NCBI RefSeq assembly: GCF_028735875.1
Contig: NZ_CP117834.1
Coordinates: 1,042,001 to 1,106,000, forward strand
Origin: Shouchella hunanensis
GTDB taxonomy: Bacteria > Bacillota > Bacilli > Bacillales > Bacillaceae_D
Reading direction: 5' to 3'
Length of the DNA stretch: 64,000 nucleotides
Each line of letters starts with the position of its first letter. Position 1 is the first letter of the stretch. The notes beneath the pieces are model-generated. The model saw only the letters and a list, made by a program, of their open reading frames with translations. It did not search any database and was not told where the DNA came from. Below are positions 51,301 through 58,979 of this stretch, piece after piece. The position numbers and the translations under genes were made by a program.

Positions 51301-51515
51301 ATTTTGCTCACTTCAGTTGTACTAACCTGAAATGTTTCAGCAAGAAGATCTAAATCGACTTTAAAAAAGCGGTCTGAATTCCTTCTAGCCGTGTTTGCAA
51401 ATGTATGCTGAACCCCATTCATTCGCACCACAAGCTGATTAAAGGAATGTTCTTCTGCTGTATATGAAAACGTAAGAAATCTTCCCTGTTGACCAATTAA
51501 AAAACTCACTGCCAT
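48327..51515 (-). CDS. tandem-domain CDP-glycerol glycerophosphotransferase (TagF/TagB family)
   Basis: 1062 residues from the ATG at 51515; one three codons earlier is too close to the AGAGGA site. About 1-290: N-terminal beta-rich region of unknown function. About 300-640 and 690-1060: two Glyphos_transf domains. The first has FLQHGILGTKNIKHMYE and MITDYSSVAFD; the second has YIQTWHGTPLKKMANDIEQ and LVTDYSSVMFD, so both keep the His and Asp-Tyr-Ser-Ser motifs that bind CDP-glycerol. Known TagF has one such domain and about 750 residues. Function: extending or priming poly(glycerol phosphate) wall teichoic acid at the inner membrane face. Two active domains suggest priming plus polymerisation, or two acceptor types (inference). 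Confidence 0.9.
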   Translation of the reverse strand: MAVSFLIGQQGRFLTFSYTAEEHSFNQLVVRMNGVQHTFANTARRNSDRFFKVDLDLLAETFQVSTTEVSKMDFYVRIKGKKATRKRLKVHPEQDKVQLLSAYETKQGAVFYPYITMRGNVAVRINNKAPIRNYITDRKLTKLAMNDKHIQLKGMLAIQLLNIKQLNFVFIPRTNNEQIRMNIRSWTLKNNIIKYNETIKTDDLRESLLAIPYREDVIDLFLEVATDELGDPLLIRLGGERLTLHRYTKGETWIKKGDDKRLSLVPYLTTKSTNLSFIFNQYDEEAYRSYINLYKKRSVSRKRVQKDVWIIGEYPYKAQDNGYYFFKYLREHVPDVEAYYVINDDSPERRNVEPFGNILIYKSKEHFEKMLEAKYICGTHHPQGLYPIRSHCFMKKEKTKKIFLQHGILGTKNIKHMYEKNVGDFITDLFVTSSKKEAEIVIDDLKYDSSDVVVTGIPRFEGLFKQDVEKKRQILIIPTWREWLVNDMRFQESEYLKRFQSLLHDQRLKQLKEDWNLEVVFCLHPNMKNFISYFEDAPVTIVRQGERDVQELIKESAVMITDYSSVAFDFAILHKPVIYYQFDQDAFLGNYPSHLNLQNDLPGEIVYNHEALLRELETVVNNDLEMSDLYKRRANAFIDQRDGQASARIVEAIRHHKKRNDWSYRLSQSRQLADVYRYFRASTLYLPTMKTMFKVLKWLTPVKKEVILFESGVGKRYEDSPRAIYEELLRRDYPYQYIWVHNDKFPIKNEQTTVIERLSPRYFYYLARSKFWVNNQNFPTYLKKRSGTTYIQTWHGTPLKKMANDIEQVHGRDDSYVDRVTAAAKNWSVLLSPSPYASRSFTSAFYFGNRILEVGYPRNDLFYRVDRDHKREAIREQLHLDPTKKVILYAPTFRDNDKVSNKFAFQLKIDLESFKEELGEEYVLLLRMHVVIAGRLSIPAELKDTVFDVSNYPDIQELMLLSDGLVTDYSSVMFDYVNTGKPMVFFTYDLEEYKNDLRGFYIDFENEAPGPLVYNSTDLIQELKNLSSIEETYEDSYEQFRKTYAPYEDGRATIRVVDKLFS

Positions 51516-51724
51516 ACTCTCCATTCCTCTTGATCGCTCATTCCATCACTCTATATTGTATCAAAAATTCCTTGAATTCATGAGATTAATTTGTCACATG
51601 CACCTCGTTTTTGTCACTTTTTATTCATATGCAATGACTTATCCCTAATTCCTCCTTCCTTTACCTTCACATTTATTCTTTTTTTCAGAATAATGCATTA
51701 CAATAGAAAAAAGGAAGCGACAAT

Positions 51725-52174
51725 ATGTCATCTATTCGTGATTTAACAAGGATGATTGAAGTGATAAGGCAGTTGAAGGAAGTAAAAGAAAACGCCCTTT
51801 TAGAGCCTATCGCAGAGGGAAAATGGTCGATCCGTGAGATTGTTGGTCATCTTTATAATTGGGATGCTCATAACACATCGAATATGGTACCGTTTATGGA
51901 AAATGGCGCACAAGTACCCGCTTTTCCTAGCCACGACTCATTTAATGAGGCTGGTTTGAAGGGACTAGAAAACGTTGATGTCTATACACTTATCAACCAC
52001 TTTATTTCACAACGTGCTCAATTCATTGAAACGTTAGAAGCGGTTGATCCATCAGCTCAATTTACCATTGGTAAAGGGAAGCGTAAGTTTTCAGTGGAAA
52101 GCTTTGCGAAGGTATTTGTTCACCATGATCAAGAGCATCGACCACAGCTCCACGAAAAGGCTGACCTCAGATGA
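51725..52174 (+). CDS. DinB/YfiT-family protein
   Basis: 149 residues, four-helix DinB fold: MSSIRDLTRMIEVIRQLKEV, WSIREIVGHLYNWDAHNTSNM (with metal His about 44), FISQRAQFIETLEAVD, FVHHDQEHRPQLHE (His residues about 134, 135 and 139). The His set would bind a divalent metal. Family members include thiol S-transferases and damage-inducible proteins; the reaction here is unknown. Start at 51725 behind AAAGGAAG. It overlaps the Nudix remnant by four bases (ATGA). Confidence 0.85.
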   Translation: MSSIRDLTRMIEVIRQLKEVKENALLEPIAEGKWSIREIVGHLYNWDAHNTSNMVPFMENGAQVPAFPSHDSFNEAGLKGLENVDVYTLINHFISQRAQFIETLEAVDPSAQFTIGKGKRKFSVESFAKVFVHHDQEHRPQLHEKADLR

Positions 52175-52659
52175 CTAGCTTAGACGTTTATTGGGGAAAT
52201 GGTCTCGTTCAATTGACTTGGGTACCAATGACGACTCTCCCTTTTGCTGAGAAGATAACAAGTGCTCACGGATTTTGCTTCTATTAAAATCAGGTAATGC
52301 TCGTTTATTTAAAAAAGAGGGGCTGGGATTTGCCTGGAGGGCATGTGGAAAAAGGGGAGACACCTAAAGCCGCTTTCCAGCGAGAATGTTTTGAAGAAGG
52401 GTATGTCTCAGGTGATTGCACGTTGCTTGGCTGCATCAAAGTGAACCATGAAAAAAATAGTGCTTGGAATGAAACAAGCCCCTACCCTAAAATCGGCTAT
52501 CAAGCTTTTTATCGAATGAATGTATCAACGCTCCACCCCTTTTCCGGACATTTCGAAGCAACGAAGCGAACGTTTGTGGATCCGAATCAGTATGGAGGTT
52601 GGCACCATGGCTGGCATCGTGTGTATGCGTCGGCGCTCACAGAAGCTCTACGCTTCTGA
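52171..52659 (+). pseudogene. Nudix hydrolase with an in-frame TAA stop
   Basis: The frame starts at ATG 52171 (MTSLDVYWGNGLVQLTW...), reads 38 codons to a TAA at 52285-52287 and continues in the same frame (NQVMLVYLKKRGWDLPGGHVEKGETPKAAFQRECFEEG...), ending in WHRVYASALTEALRF. The Nudix box is GHVEKGETPKAAFQRECFEEG. A single base change to TAA explains the break. The 120-residue part from ATG 52297 could be made by reinitiation but lacks part of the first Nudix strand and a ribosome site. The gene is overlapped by the DinB gene (ATGA), so it was probably its operon partner. A sequencing error cannot be excluded. Confidence 0.75.
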
Positions 52660-52702
52660 CGCCTGATCATGTCATTCGTTAAAAGAAGGAGTGTAATAGG
52701 AA

Positions 52703-52783
52703 ATGGTTTTGCCACTTGAATATGAAATTAGAGCGCATACAATTAGCGCTCTAACGAGAAAATCAAAAGACGGGGTTAAGTAA
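52703..52783 (+). CDS. 26-residue small open frame, uncertain
   Basis: ATG 52703 follows an AAGGAG (about 12 bases away) and TAGGAA. The product starts MVLPLEYEIRAHTISALTRK. The pattern L-Y-E-I-x3-T-I-x-A-L faintly resembles the N-terminus of ComK, so it might be a remnant of such a gene. It overlaps a 9-bp hairpin (52728-52754) that may be the terminator of the histidine-kinase gene. Low confidence. Confidence 0.25.
   Translation: MVLPLEYEIRAHTISALTRKSKDGVK
52728..52754. terminator. stem-loop downstream of the histidine-kinase gene
   Basis: Perfect 9-bp stem TTAGAGCGC/GCGCTCTAA with a 9-base loop. On the minus strand the tail is AT-rich (TTTCAT) without a long T run; a weak terminator for the two-component operon. 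Confidence 0.45.
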
Positions 52784-52795
52784 AGAAAGGATTAC

Positions 52796-55000
52796 CTAAA
52801 GCGCAGGCAAGAGAACCGTCGCTTTAAAGAGATCACCGTCTACTTCAAGCTGTACATCCCCTCCATGTAATTGGGCAATCGATTTAGCAATAGCGAGCCC
52901 GAGACCTGACCCTTCTGTATGACGTGATGAATCACCACGCTTAAACCGCTCAAATAATTCGTCTACATTATCCCCTAATTCATAGTTTGTAACGTTTTTA
53001 AAGCTGATTTTTATTCGATTTTCTTCTTTTCGTGCGTGTATATACACCCGGGTTTCAGGAAGCGCATAACGCAGGATATTTGTCAGCAGATTATCAAACA
53101 CACGCCAAAGCTTTTGCCCATCCACTTTTGCATACAATGGTTCGCTCTCCTCTTTTACGCGAAAATGGAGAGAAGAGGCTTCAATCGCTTGATTACTTTC
53201 CGCTAACGCTTGCTTAAGCAATTGATTTAAATCTACGGTTTCCGTTTTTAACTCTACGTTCCCACTCGCCATTTTTGATGCTTCAAATAAATCCTCTATT
53301 AACAGTTTAAGACGCTGTGATTTTCGATCAATAATATCAATATACGAAGCTCGTTCTTCATGGCTAAGGTTATCGTTTTTTAGAAGCTCTGTGTACGTAA
53401 TGACTGAGGTAAGTGGTGTTCGTAAGTCATGGCTAACATTTGTAATTAATTCTGTTTTCAAGCGCTCACTTTTTAGTTGTTTTTGCTGTGAGTGCTGTAA
53501 GCCTTCTTTTAGTTGGTTAAGGGTTTGTGCTAGATCACTAAGAACAGCGCCTCCTTTAATTGGAAGGGGCTCAGCGGCTTCGCCTGCAACGATTTTTTTC
53601 GACTCTTTTATCAGGTTGTTAAAATAACCAACTCTTTTTAAAAGAAGGATGAACAGCGGCAATCCGACTAGTAACAAAGCGATAAAATAGAAAAGAAGAA
53701 AAATAGCTTCTATAAAAAAGAGTGGAAACCCTACTCCAAATAAAAACACTGTCCCGAGTAATAAGCTCAATTGTATTCCAACCGACCGATGTTCAAACGC
53801 CTCTTTTATCATCGTAGTGAAACGGTACATTATTGAACGCTTAGCTAATTCTTTAAGTGACTCCGTCTTCTTCATTGTCAAACATCTATAGACGACGATG
53901 AAAAGCAGCCCAATGCACAAAAGAAACATCGCTAGTGAAAAAAGAGTTGAAGCAGTTGAATACTCACTTAAATAGAGCAGATTGTTGGCAAACTGATCCC
54001 CAAAAATAAGCAACAAGATACTTAAGATGATGGCGATACCGAGTAAAAGATCTGTCGGGACACGTTCTAACTTTAACCCCTTCGTTGATTCGGCTAACTC
54101 GTTACGAATCCTTCTAAACGATCTGCCTGCTGTTGTGACCAAACCGACGCCTAAAAGAGCGAACCCTACTAAGGAAAGCTGTCTTTTTCTATAGTCATCA
54201 GCCGCTGATGTTATGGCGCTTGTTCGGTCAGATGGAATGCCAATTGCTCCTTCATAGCTCATGTTTGTTTCTTCATTAGTTGTAGCAGTAGCCTCACTTA
54301 AAAACCAGCCTTCAGAATTGTAGAATGGATAGTTACTCTCCATCAACCCATTCATATCCGTATAAGACTGGTACATTTCCATACTATCTTCATTGAACGA
54401 TTCCTCCCAGCGGCTTTTGACAACGTGATCCATATTCGTGTAGACATCGCCTGTTTCGTGAGAGATAAAATAATAGTGAAAGGTTGATTCTAGTCGATGG
54501 AAAATTTGACGTTCTCTTTCAAGATAGACAAACTGATCTTTTAGTTGCTGTTCTTTTTCTGCTTGAATTCTAGCGGTAAGGGCCTCATCATCAAAGATTT
54601 CACGGACTGCAACGATGTCTTTATCCCGTTGTTCTCTTAAAACTTGAGCCATCTCACTCCCTTCGTCAAGCTCATTCCACTCTAATTCATCTTGGTAGTG
54701 CTGATGAATGGATTGAATGTCTCCGAACTCTGCCCCATACTCATAGCGGTACTCATTCAAATCTTCTTCCGTCACTTTAATTGCTTCTATCTCTTCTTCC
54801 AACGTTTGGTCTTTAAATTCAAACTGAACCACTTTGGTCAGAAAATCATCCAATTCATGTTGAAATGTTGGTGTTTTATAATAGTTTTTATACGTATAGG
54901 TGTCGCTATAATAAAGAACAACAAACAATGATCCAATTCCTGCGCTGAGAAGAAACAGCCAGCCAATTTGTTTCCATCTACTTTTCCATTTTGTAGCCAA
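52796..55000 (-). CDS. sensor histidine kinase with large extracytoplasmic domain
   Basis: 734 residues, TTG start at 55000, overlapping the regulator gene by 23 bases. Membrane segment about 12-30, then an outside domain of about 240 residues rich in Glu and Gln (EDLNEYRYEYGAEFGDIQSIHQHY...). From about 270 to 460 there are several membrane segments, followed by a HAMP-like linker. HisKA has the H-box NVSHDLRTPLTSVITYTEL; the ATPase domain has TNILRYALPETR (N-box), GDNVDELFERFKRGDSSR and TEGSGLGLAIAKSIAQLHGG (G-boxes). A complete kinase. The signal is unknown; the partner is the OmpR-type regulator encoded just upstream. Confidence 0.92.
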   Translation of the reverse strand: MATKWKSRWKQIGWLFLLSAGIGSLFVVLYYSDTYTYKNYYKTPTFQHELDDFLTKVVQFEFKDQTLEEEIEAIKVTEEDLNEYRYEYGAEFGDIQSIHQHYQDELEWNELDEGSEMAQVLREQRDKDIVAVREIFDDEALTARIQAEKEQQLKDQFVYLERERQIFHRLESTFHYYFISHETGDVYTNMDHVVKSRWEESFNEDSMEMYQSYTDMNGLMESNYPFYNSEGWFLSEATATTNEETNMSYEGAIGIPSDRTSAITSAADDYRKRQLSLVGFALLGVGLVTTAGRSFRRIRNELAESTKGLKLERVPTDLLLGIAIILSILLLIFGDQFANNLLYLSEYSTASTLFSLAMFLLCIGLLFIVVYRCLTMKKTESLKELAKRSIMYRFTTMIKEAFEHRSVGIQLSLLLGTVFLFGVGFPLFFIEAIFLLFYFIALLLVGLPLFILLLKRVGYFNNLIKESKKIVAGEAAEPLPIKGGAVLSDLAQTLNQLKEGLQHSQQKQLKSERLKTELITNVSHDLRTPLTSVITYTELLKNDNLSHEERASYIDIIDRKSQRLKLLIEDLFEASKMASGNVELKTETVDLNQLLKQALAESNQAIEASSLHFRVKEESEPLYAKVDGQKLWRVFDNLLTNILRYALPETRVYIHARKEENRIKISFKNVTNYELGDNVDELFERFKRGDSSRHTEGSGLGLAIAKSIAQLHGGDVQLEVDGDLFKATVLLPAL

Positions 55001-55667
55001 TACCCCATACCACCTTTATATACGTTGGATTTTTCGGGTCTAATTCAATTTTCTCGCGAATGCGACGAATATGAACAGCGACCGTATTTTCAGATTGGTA
55101 ATGTGGTTCATTCCACACTCGTTCATAAATCTCTTCAATCGAAAAGACGCGCCCAGCATAGGTTAGCAATAGTTCTACAATTCGAAATTCAATTGGAGTA
55201 AGTTTGATTAGCCGATCATCAACACATACTTGTTTTGCGCTTTTATCTAGTGTGAGGCCTCGTAAATGAAGGGCTTCACTTTTTATGTATTGTTCGAATT
55301 TTACATAGCGGCGTAACTGTGACTTTACTCGGGCAACTAGTTCAAGAGGGTTAAACGGTTTGGTAACATAGTCATCTGCTCCAACCTGTAGTCCGATAAT
55401 TTTGTCTGTATCTTCACTTTTTGCACTTAATAGAATAATAGGGATGTGCTGCTTGTCTCGAATTTTTAGTGTCGTTTTTATTCCGTCAAGTTTAGGCATC
55501 ATAACGTCTAATACAATTAAATGGATGGTTTTCTCTTCTAGCATTTGAATAGCCTCAAGTCCGTCACCTGCATGAACAACGTCAATGTTTTCATGTCGTA
55601 AATAAATGCTAATTGCTTCTCGAATTTCAACTTCATCATCCACTACTAGTACTTGGTAACGATCCAT
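54978..55667 (-). CDS. OmpR-family response regulator
   Basis: 229 residues. Receiver domain with Asp54 (LIVLDVMMP), the acid pair DD at 10-11, the Thr/Ser switch LLSAKSED and Lys in VTKPFNP. Winged-helix DNA-binding domain in the C-terminal 100 residues (LTPIEFRIVELLLTYAGRVFSIEEIYERVW, VAVHIRRIREKIE, WGIGYKMEK). Pattern close to VanR-type regulators. It is phosphorylated by the kinase encoded downstream with which it overlaps. Targets are unknown. Confidence 0.94.
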   Translation of the reverse strand: MDRYQVLVVDDEVEIREAISIYLRHENIDVVHAGDGLEAIQMLEEKTIHLIVLDVMMPKLDGIKTTLKIRDKQHIPIILLSAKSEDTDKIIGLQVGADDYVTKPFNPLELVARVKSQLRRYVKFEQYIKSEALHLRGLTLDKSAKQVCVDDRLIKLTPIEFRIVELLLTYAGRVFSIEEIYERVWNEPHYQSENTVAVHIRRIREKIELDPKNPTYIKVVWGIGYKMEK

Positions 55668-55826
55668 TTGAATCTACACTCCTTTCCCCCTCTTAGTATA
55701 GCGTGTCTTTGTTCTTAACGTTAGTATAGCTGGTAAATCTTACTACAAAGTGACGATTTTTCTTAAGAATTTCTTACGAAAGCTGGTCCCTTCCATTATG
55801 AGAAGCACGCGAGAGACCAAGTGGAA

Positions 55827-55868
55827 AAGAAAAAAGCCGTACGAGCATACCGCTCATAAGGCTTTTCT
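55827..55868 (-). terminator. terminator of the tct operon
   Basis: Minus-strand AAAAGCC...GGCTTTT arms with an inner GAGC/GCTC stem and a T6 tail, adjacent to the tctA stop at 55872. Confidence 0.75.
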
Positions 55869-55871
55869 GTC

Positions 55872-57380
55872 CTACATTCCAATTGATTGATCACTGCTTT
55901 TGCGTCGTTTGACTGCATTTCTCCACGTCGGGATCACAAGCGAGAGGACCGTTAACACAATTAATGATAAAGCAAGCGGACTTTGTGCGAAAATCGCTAA
56001 TGAACCATCAGAAATGGTTAAAGATTGACGTAACATTTGTTCCATCATCCCACCAAGGATAAAGGCTAAAATGAATGGTGCTGCAGGAAAAGCAAAAATG
56101 CGCATAAGATAGCCAAGGATGCCAAACAAGACAAGCAAATAAAGATCAAACGTACTAAAGCTAACCGCGTACACGCCGACTAAGCTAAAGATCACGACAA
56201 GTGAAATCAGCAAAGGTCGAGGAACAGCTAAAATCTTCACGAAATATGGGATGAGCGGTAGATTTAAGATTAATAGAAAGACGTTACCAATGTACATACT
56301 GGCAATGACACCCCAAAAAACGGTTGGGTTTTCTGTAATTAAAAGCGGTCCCGGCTGTAAGCCTAATACGAGAAACGCACCTAGCATGACAGCTGTTGTT
56401 CCTGAACCTGGAATCCCTAGGGACAGAAGCGGCACAAACGCACCGCTAGTAGCGGCATTATTGGCCGTTTCAGGTCCAGTCAGTCCTTTAATAGACCCCT
56501 TACCAAACTCCTCCGGATTCTTCGCTAGTTTTTTCTCGGAAATATAAGCAATGAATGAAGAAATCGTCGCACCTGCTCCTGGTAAGATACCAAGGAGAAA
56601 ACCGAGAAACGATTGTCTTGTCATTGGTCCTTTCATTTCATTTAAATCTGATTTACTCAGCTTCAAACTGCCAATATTTTTAAAGCCACTCATGGATTCT
56701 CGTCGATTTAAAATAAGGAAACACACTTCAGCGAGCGCAAAAACACCAAGGGCAATAATCAAGAAGTCAATCCCATCCAATAAGTTAACGCTTCCAAAGG
56801 TAAAGCGTGTCGTACCTGTTTGTGAATCAATCCCAATGGTTACGACCATGAAACCTAAAACAGCGGAAGTTAGTGCTTTTAACGTTGAGCCTTCGCTTAA
56901 ACTGGCGATTGCCGTAAGACCGAGCAGCATAAGCGCGAAGTACTCAGGTGGTCCAAAATAAATCGCGACACTTGCAAGCATGGGTGCAAACAACATAAGT
57001 AAAATAACACTTACTGTCCCACCGACAAAGGAAGCAATTGCTGATATCGCAAGAGCTTTTCCAGCTTTCCCTTGCTTCGCCATCGGATAGCCATCAAATG
57101 CCGCAGCGACTGTCCCCGCTACCCCAGGAGCGTTTAACAAAATGGAAGAAGTCGATCCTCCATACATCGACCCGTAATACACACCTGCCATCATCACAAG
57201 CGCTATAGTAGGGTCCATTCCGTACGTGATCGGAATCATAATGGCAATGGCACTAATAGGGCCAAGTCCCGGTATCATTCCGATAATGGTTCCAAGCAAC
57301 ACACCAATAAAAACAAACAAAATGCCTTCCCAACTAAAAGCAGCTGAGAACCCTTGCATTAACCCATCAAATGAACCCAT
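55872..57380 (-). CDS. tctA: tripartite tricarboxylate transporter, large membrane subunit
   Basis: 502 residues with about 10-12 membrane segments. Signature region GVLLGTIIGMIPGLGPISAIAIMIPITYGMDP (about 20-52) and YGSMYGGSTSSILLNAPG; a second Gly-rich stretch GFLLGILPGAGATISSFIAY (about 256-275) and ETANNAATSGAFVPLLSLGIPG are hallmarks of TctA. It moves a carboxylate driven by the ion gradient. Co-directional with tctB and tctC (tctC-tctB-tctA order, gaps of 11-12 bases). Substrate is not determined by sequence; citrate, tartrate or other carboxylates are possible. Confidence 0.96.
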   Translation of the reverse strand: MGSFDGLMQGFSAAFSWEGILFVFIGVLLGTIIGMIPGLGPISAIAIMIPITYGMDPTIALVMMAGVYYGSMYGGSTSSILLNAPGVAGTVAAAFDGYPMAKQGKAGKALAISAIASFVGGTVSVILLMLFAPMLASVAIYFGPPEYFALMLLGLTAIASLSEGSTLKALTSAVLGFMVVTIGIDSQTGTTRFTFGSVNLLDGIDFLIIALGVFALAEVCFLILNRRESMSGFKNIGSLKLSKSDLNEMKGPMTRQSFLGFLLGILPGAGATISSFIAYISEKKLAKNPEEFGKGSIKGLTGPETANNAATSGAFVPLLSLGIPGSGTTAVMLGAFLVLGLQPGPLLITENPTVFWGVIASMYIGNVFLLILNLPLIPYFVKILAVPRPLLISLVVIFSLVGVYAVSFSTFDLYLLVLFGILGYLMRIFAFPAAPFILAFILGGMMEQMLRQSLTISDGSLAIFAQSPLALSLIVLTVLSLVIPTWRNAVKRRKSSDQSIGM

Positions 57381-57392
57381 TACACGTCCCCC

Positions 57393-57851
57393 TTAAAACG
57401 GCAGGATTCCAGCCGGTAGGCGGATCGCTAAGCCATAATTAAACAAACTGTAGACACCCACTGAGAAAATGAGTGCGGTTAACATATTCACGATCCATTT
57501 TTTGTAGCCGAGGATACGTGAAGAGATAAGAATAAATAAAGCCGTCATGATAACAAATCCAACTACTTCTAAAACGGTAATATAGATAAGGACAAGCCCC
57601 ATCATTCCAAAAAGCATATACGCCTCTTTTTTTGGGATCGTCCGCTTCTTTTTCTGTTCCTCCGTATCTACGTCTTTTGCAAAGAAGAAACAAATGCCGA
57701 GCACCAGTAAACAAGCCCCGAGTAATTTTGGAATTAAGTCCGAATCAACAGGCACAAAAGCATACTCAGGTAGTTGAAAGGCCATGATTAAATACGAAGC
57801 CGCAATAAAAATTAATACAAGTGAAATTCCACGGTTTACTGTTAGTTTCAT
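57393..57851 (-). CDS. tctB: tripartite tricarboxylate transporter, small membrane subunit
   Basis: 152 residues with four membrane segments (about 8-27, 40-60, 77-100, 108-145). The length and topology fit TctB, which completes the TctAB membrane complex. Charged loop VDTEEQKKKRTIPKKE lies between segments 2 and 3. It is encoded between tctC and tctA. Start at 57851 with GGAGGATCACTG upstream. Confidence 0.9.
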   Translation of the reverse strand: MKLTVNRGISLVLIFIAASYLIMAFQLPEYAFVPVDSDLIPKLLGACLLVLGICFFFAKDVDTEEQKKKRTIPKKEAYMLFGMMGLVLIYITVLEVVGFVIMTALFILISSRILGYKKWIVNMLTALIFSVGVYSLFNYGLAIRLPAGILPF

Positions 57852-57862
57852 CAGTGATCCTC

Positions 57863-58861
57863 CTATCCACCAAATCCAAGTTCATCTAATGCTGCTTGCA
57901 AGTCAACAGACTGCTCATCTAAAAATTCCGTAAATTCTTCATGCCCCATATACAGTTCATCCCATCCGTATGCTTCTCGAACTTCGGCAAATGAATCCGA
58001 AAGAGATGCTTGTTTAAATACATCCTCGTAGTAGGCAAGTTGTTCATCGGTCATGTCGGGCGGACCAAACACACCTCGCCACACAACAAATTCAGCGTCG
58101 ATCCCTTGCTCGATAGCTGTTGGTAGTGTTGATAGATAGTCACCCTCTAAACGTTCAGGTGCTGTAATGCCTAGTATTTTCATTTTACCTGCTCGCGCTT
58201 GTTCAGCAGCCTCTGAGACACCTGTTGACACAATATCAACGCTTCCGTTTAAAACTGACGTCATCGCACCGCCATCTTGATCAGAAACGTAGCGAATTTT
58301 TGTAATATCCACACCAGCAGCTTGCGCAAATAGTATAAACTGCATGTGATCCATACTGCCTGGAGAGGATACACCAATCGTTGTCACTTGCGATGGGTCT
58401 TCTCGCATATCAGCAAACAGTTCGTCTAACGTATCCCATTTTGCGTCGTCTCGAACGGCAAACGCACCGTAGTCCGCTATTAAATTAGCAATTGGTGTAA
58501 AATCTTTGTAGCCATATTGTGACTGCCCAGCTAACTCAACAAAGTGAAGTGGAGGCGATCCAATAAAGATATTGTGCGGGTCATTTCGCTTATGAATGTA
58601 TGCCCAGGCAACAGCCCCTCCACCTCCTGGCTTATTCACCACACCAAAACTTTGATTCGCGAGATTGTTTTCATCAATCGTCTTTGAAAGCATTCGAGCC
58701 GTCGTGTCCCATCCGCCTCCTGCTGCAGCCGGAGCAATGAATTCAATGGAACGATCAGGCTTCCAATTCCCACTTGCATCGACTGATCCATGTTGAACAG
58801 GCATGGAGCAAGCACCTAGAAGCACCGTACACGCAAGCGGAAGTAGCCATGATTTCTTCAT
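57863..58861 (-). CDS. tctC: tripartite tricarboxylate transporter, substrate-binding lipoprotein
   Basis: 332 residues from ATG 58861, which has AAAGGG eight bases upstream; GTG 58870 overlaps that site. Lipobox LLGAC (Cys about 18). TctC/Bug-type fold: ADRSIEFIAPAAAGGGWDTTARMLS, VVNKPGGGGAVAWAY, FIGSPPLHFVELAG, GVSSPGSMDHMQFILFA, VSDQDGGAMTSVLNGSVDIVS. It captures a carboxylate outside the cell for TctAB. First gene of the tct operon with a clear promoter upstream. Confidence 0.95.
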   Translation of the reverse strand: MKKSWLLPLACTVLLGACSMPVQHGSVDASGNWKPDRSIEFIAPAAAGGGWDTTARMLSKTIDENNLANQSFGVVNKPGGGGAVAWAYIHKRNDPHNIFIGSPPLHFVELAGQSQYGYKDFTPIANLIADYGAFAVRDDAKWDTLDELFADMREDPSQVTTIGVSSPGSMDHMQFILFAQAAGVDITKIRYVSDQDGGAMTSVLNGSVDIVSTGVSEAAEQARAGKMKILGITAPERLEGDYLSTLPTAIEQGIDAEFVVWRGVFGPPDMTDEQLAYYEDVFKQASLSDSFAEVREAYGWDELYMGHEEFTEFLDEQSVDLQAALDELGFGG

Positions 58862-58920
58862 ACGAAACACCCTTTCTAGGATATAATAGGTCTATAATAA
58901 CGATAATAAAAGTAGAACGA

Positions 58921-58948
58921 TTATTGAATGGGTAGCTGCTTTGTCAAA
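58921..58948 (-). promoter_or_regulatory. promoter of the tct operon with a 27-bp inverted repeat around the -35
   Basis: Minus strand TTGACA (58948-58943), 16 bases, AATAAT (58926-58921). The arms GGTAGCTG (58932-58939) and CAGCTACC (58952-58959), 12 bases apart, frame the -35 box. This could be an operator or the hairpin that ends the ligase transcript. Confidence 0.55.
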
Positions 58949-58965
58949 AACAGCTACCTTTATTT

Positions 58966-58979
58966 TTAAAGCGTTTTCA
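58966..58979 (-). promoter_or_regulatory. cre-like site at the end of the ligase gene, upstream of tct
   Basis: TTAAAGCGTTTTCA matches the cre consensus at 13 of 14 positions. It covers the last codons of the ligase gene and lies 18 bases beyond the tct -35 box, where CcpA could affect tct. Confidence 0.4.
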
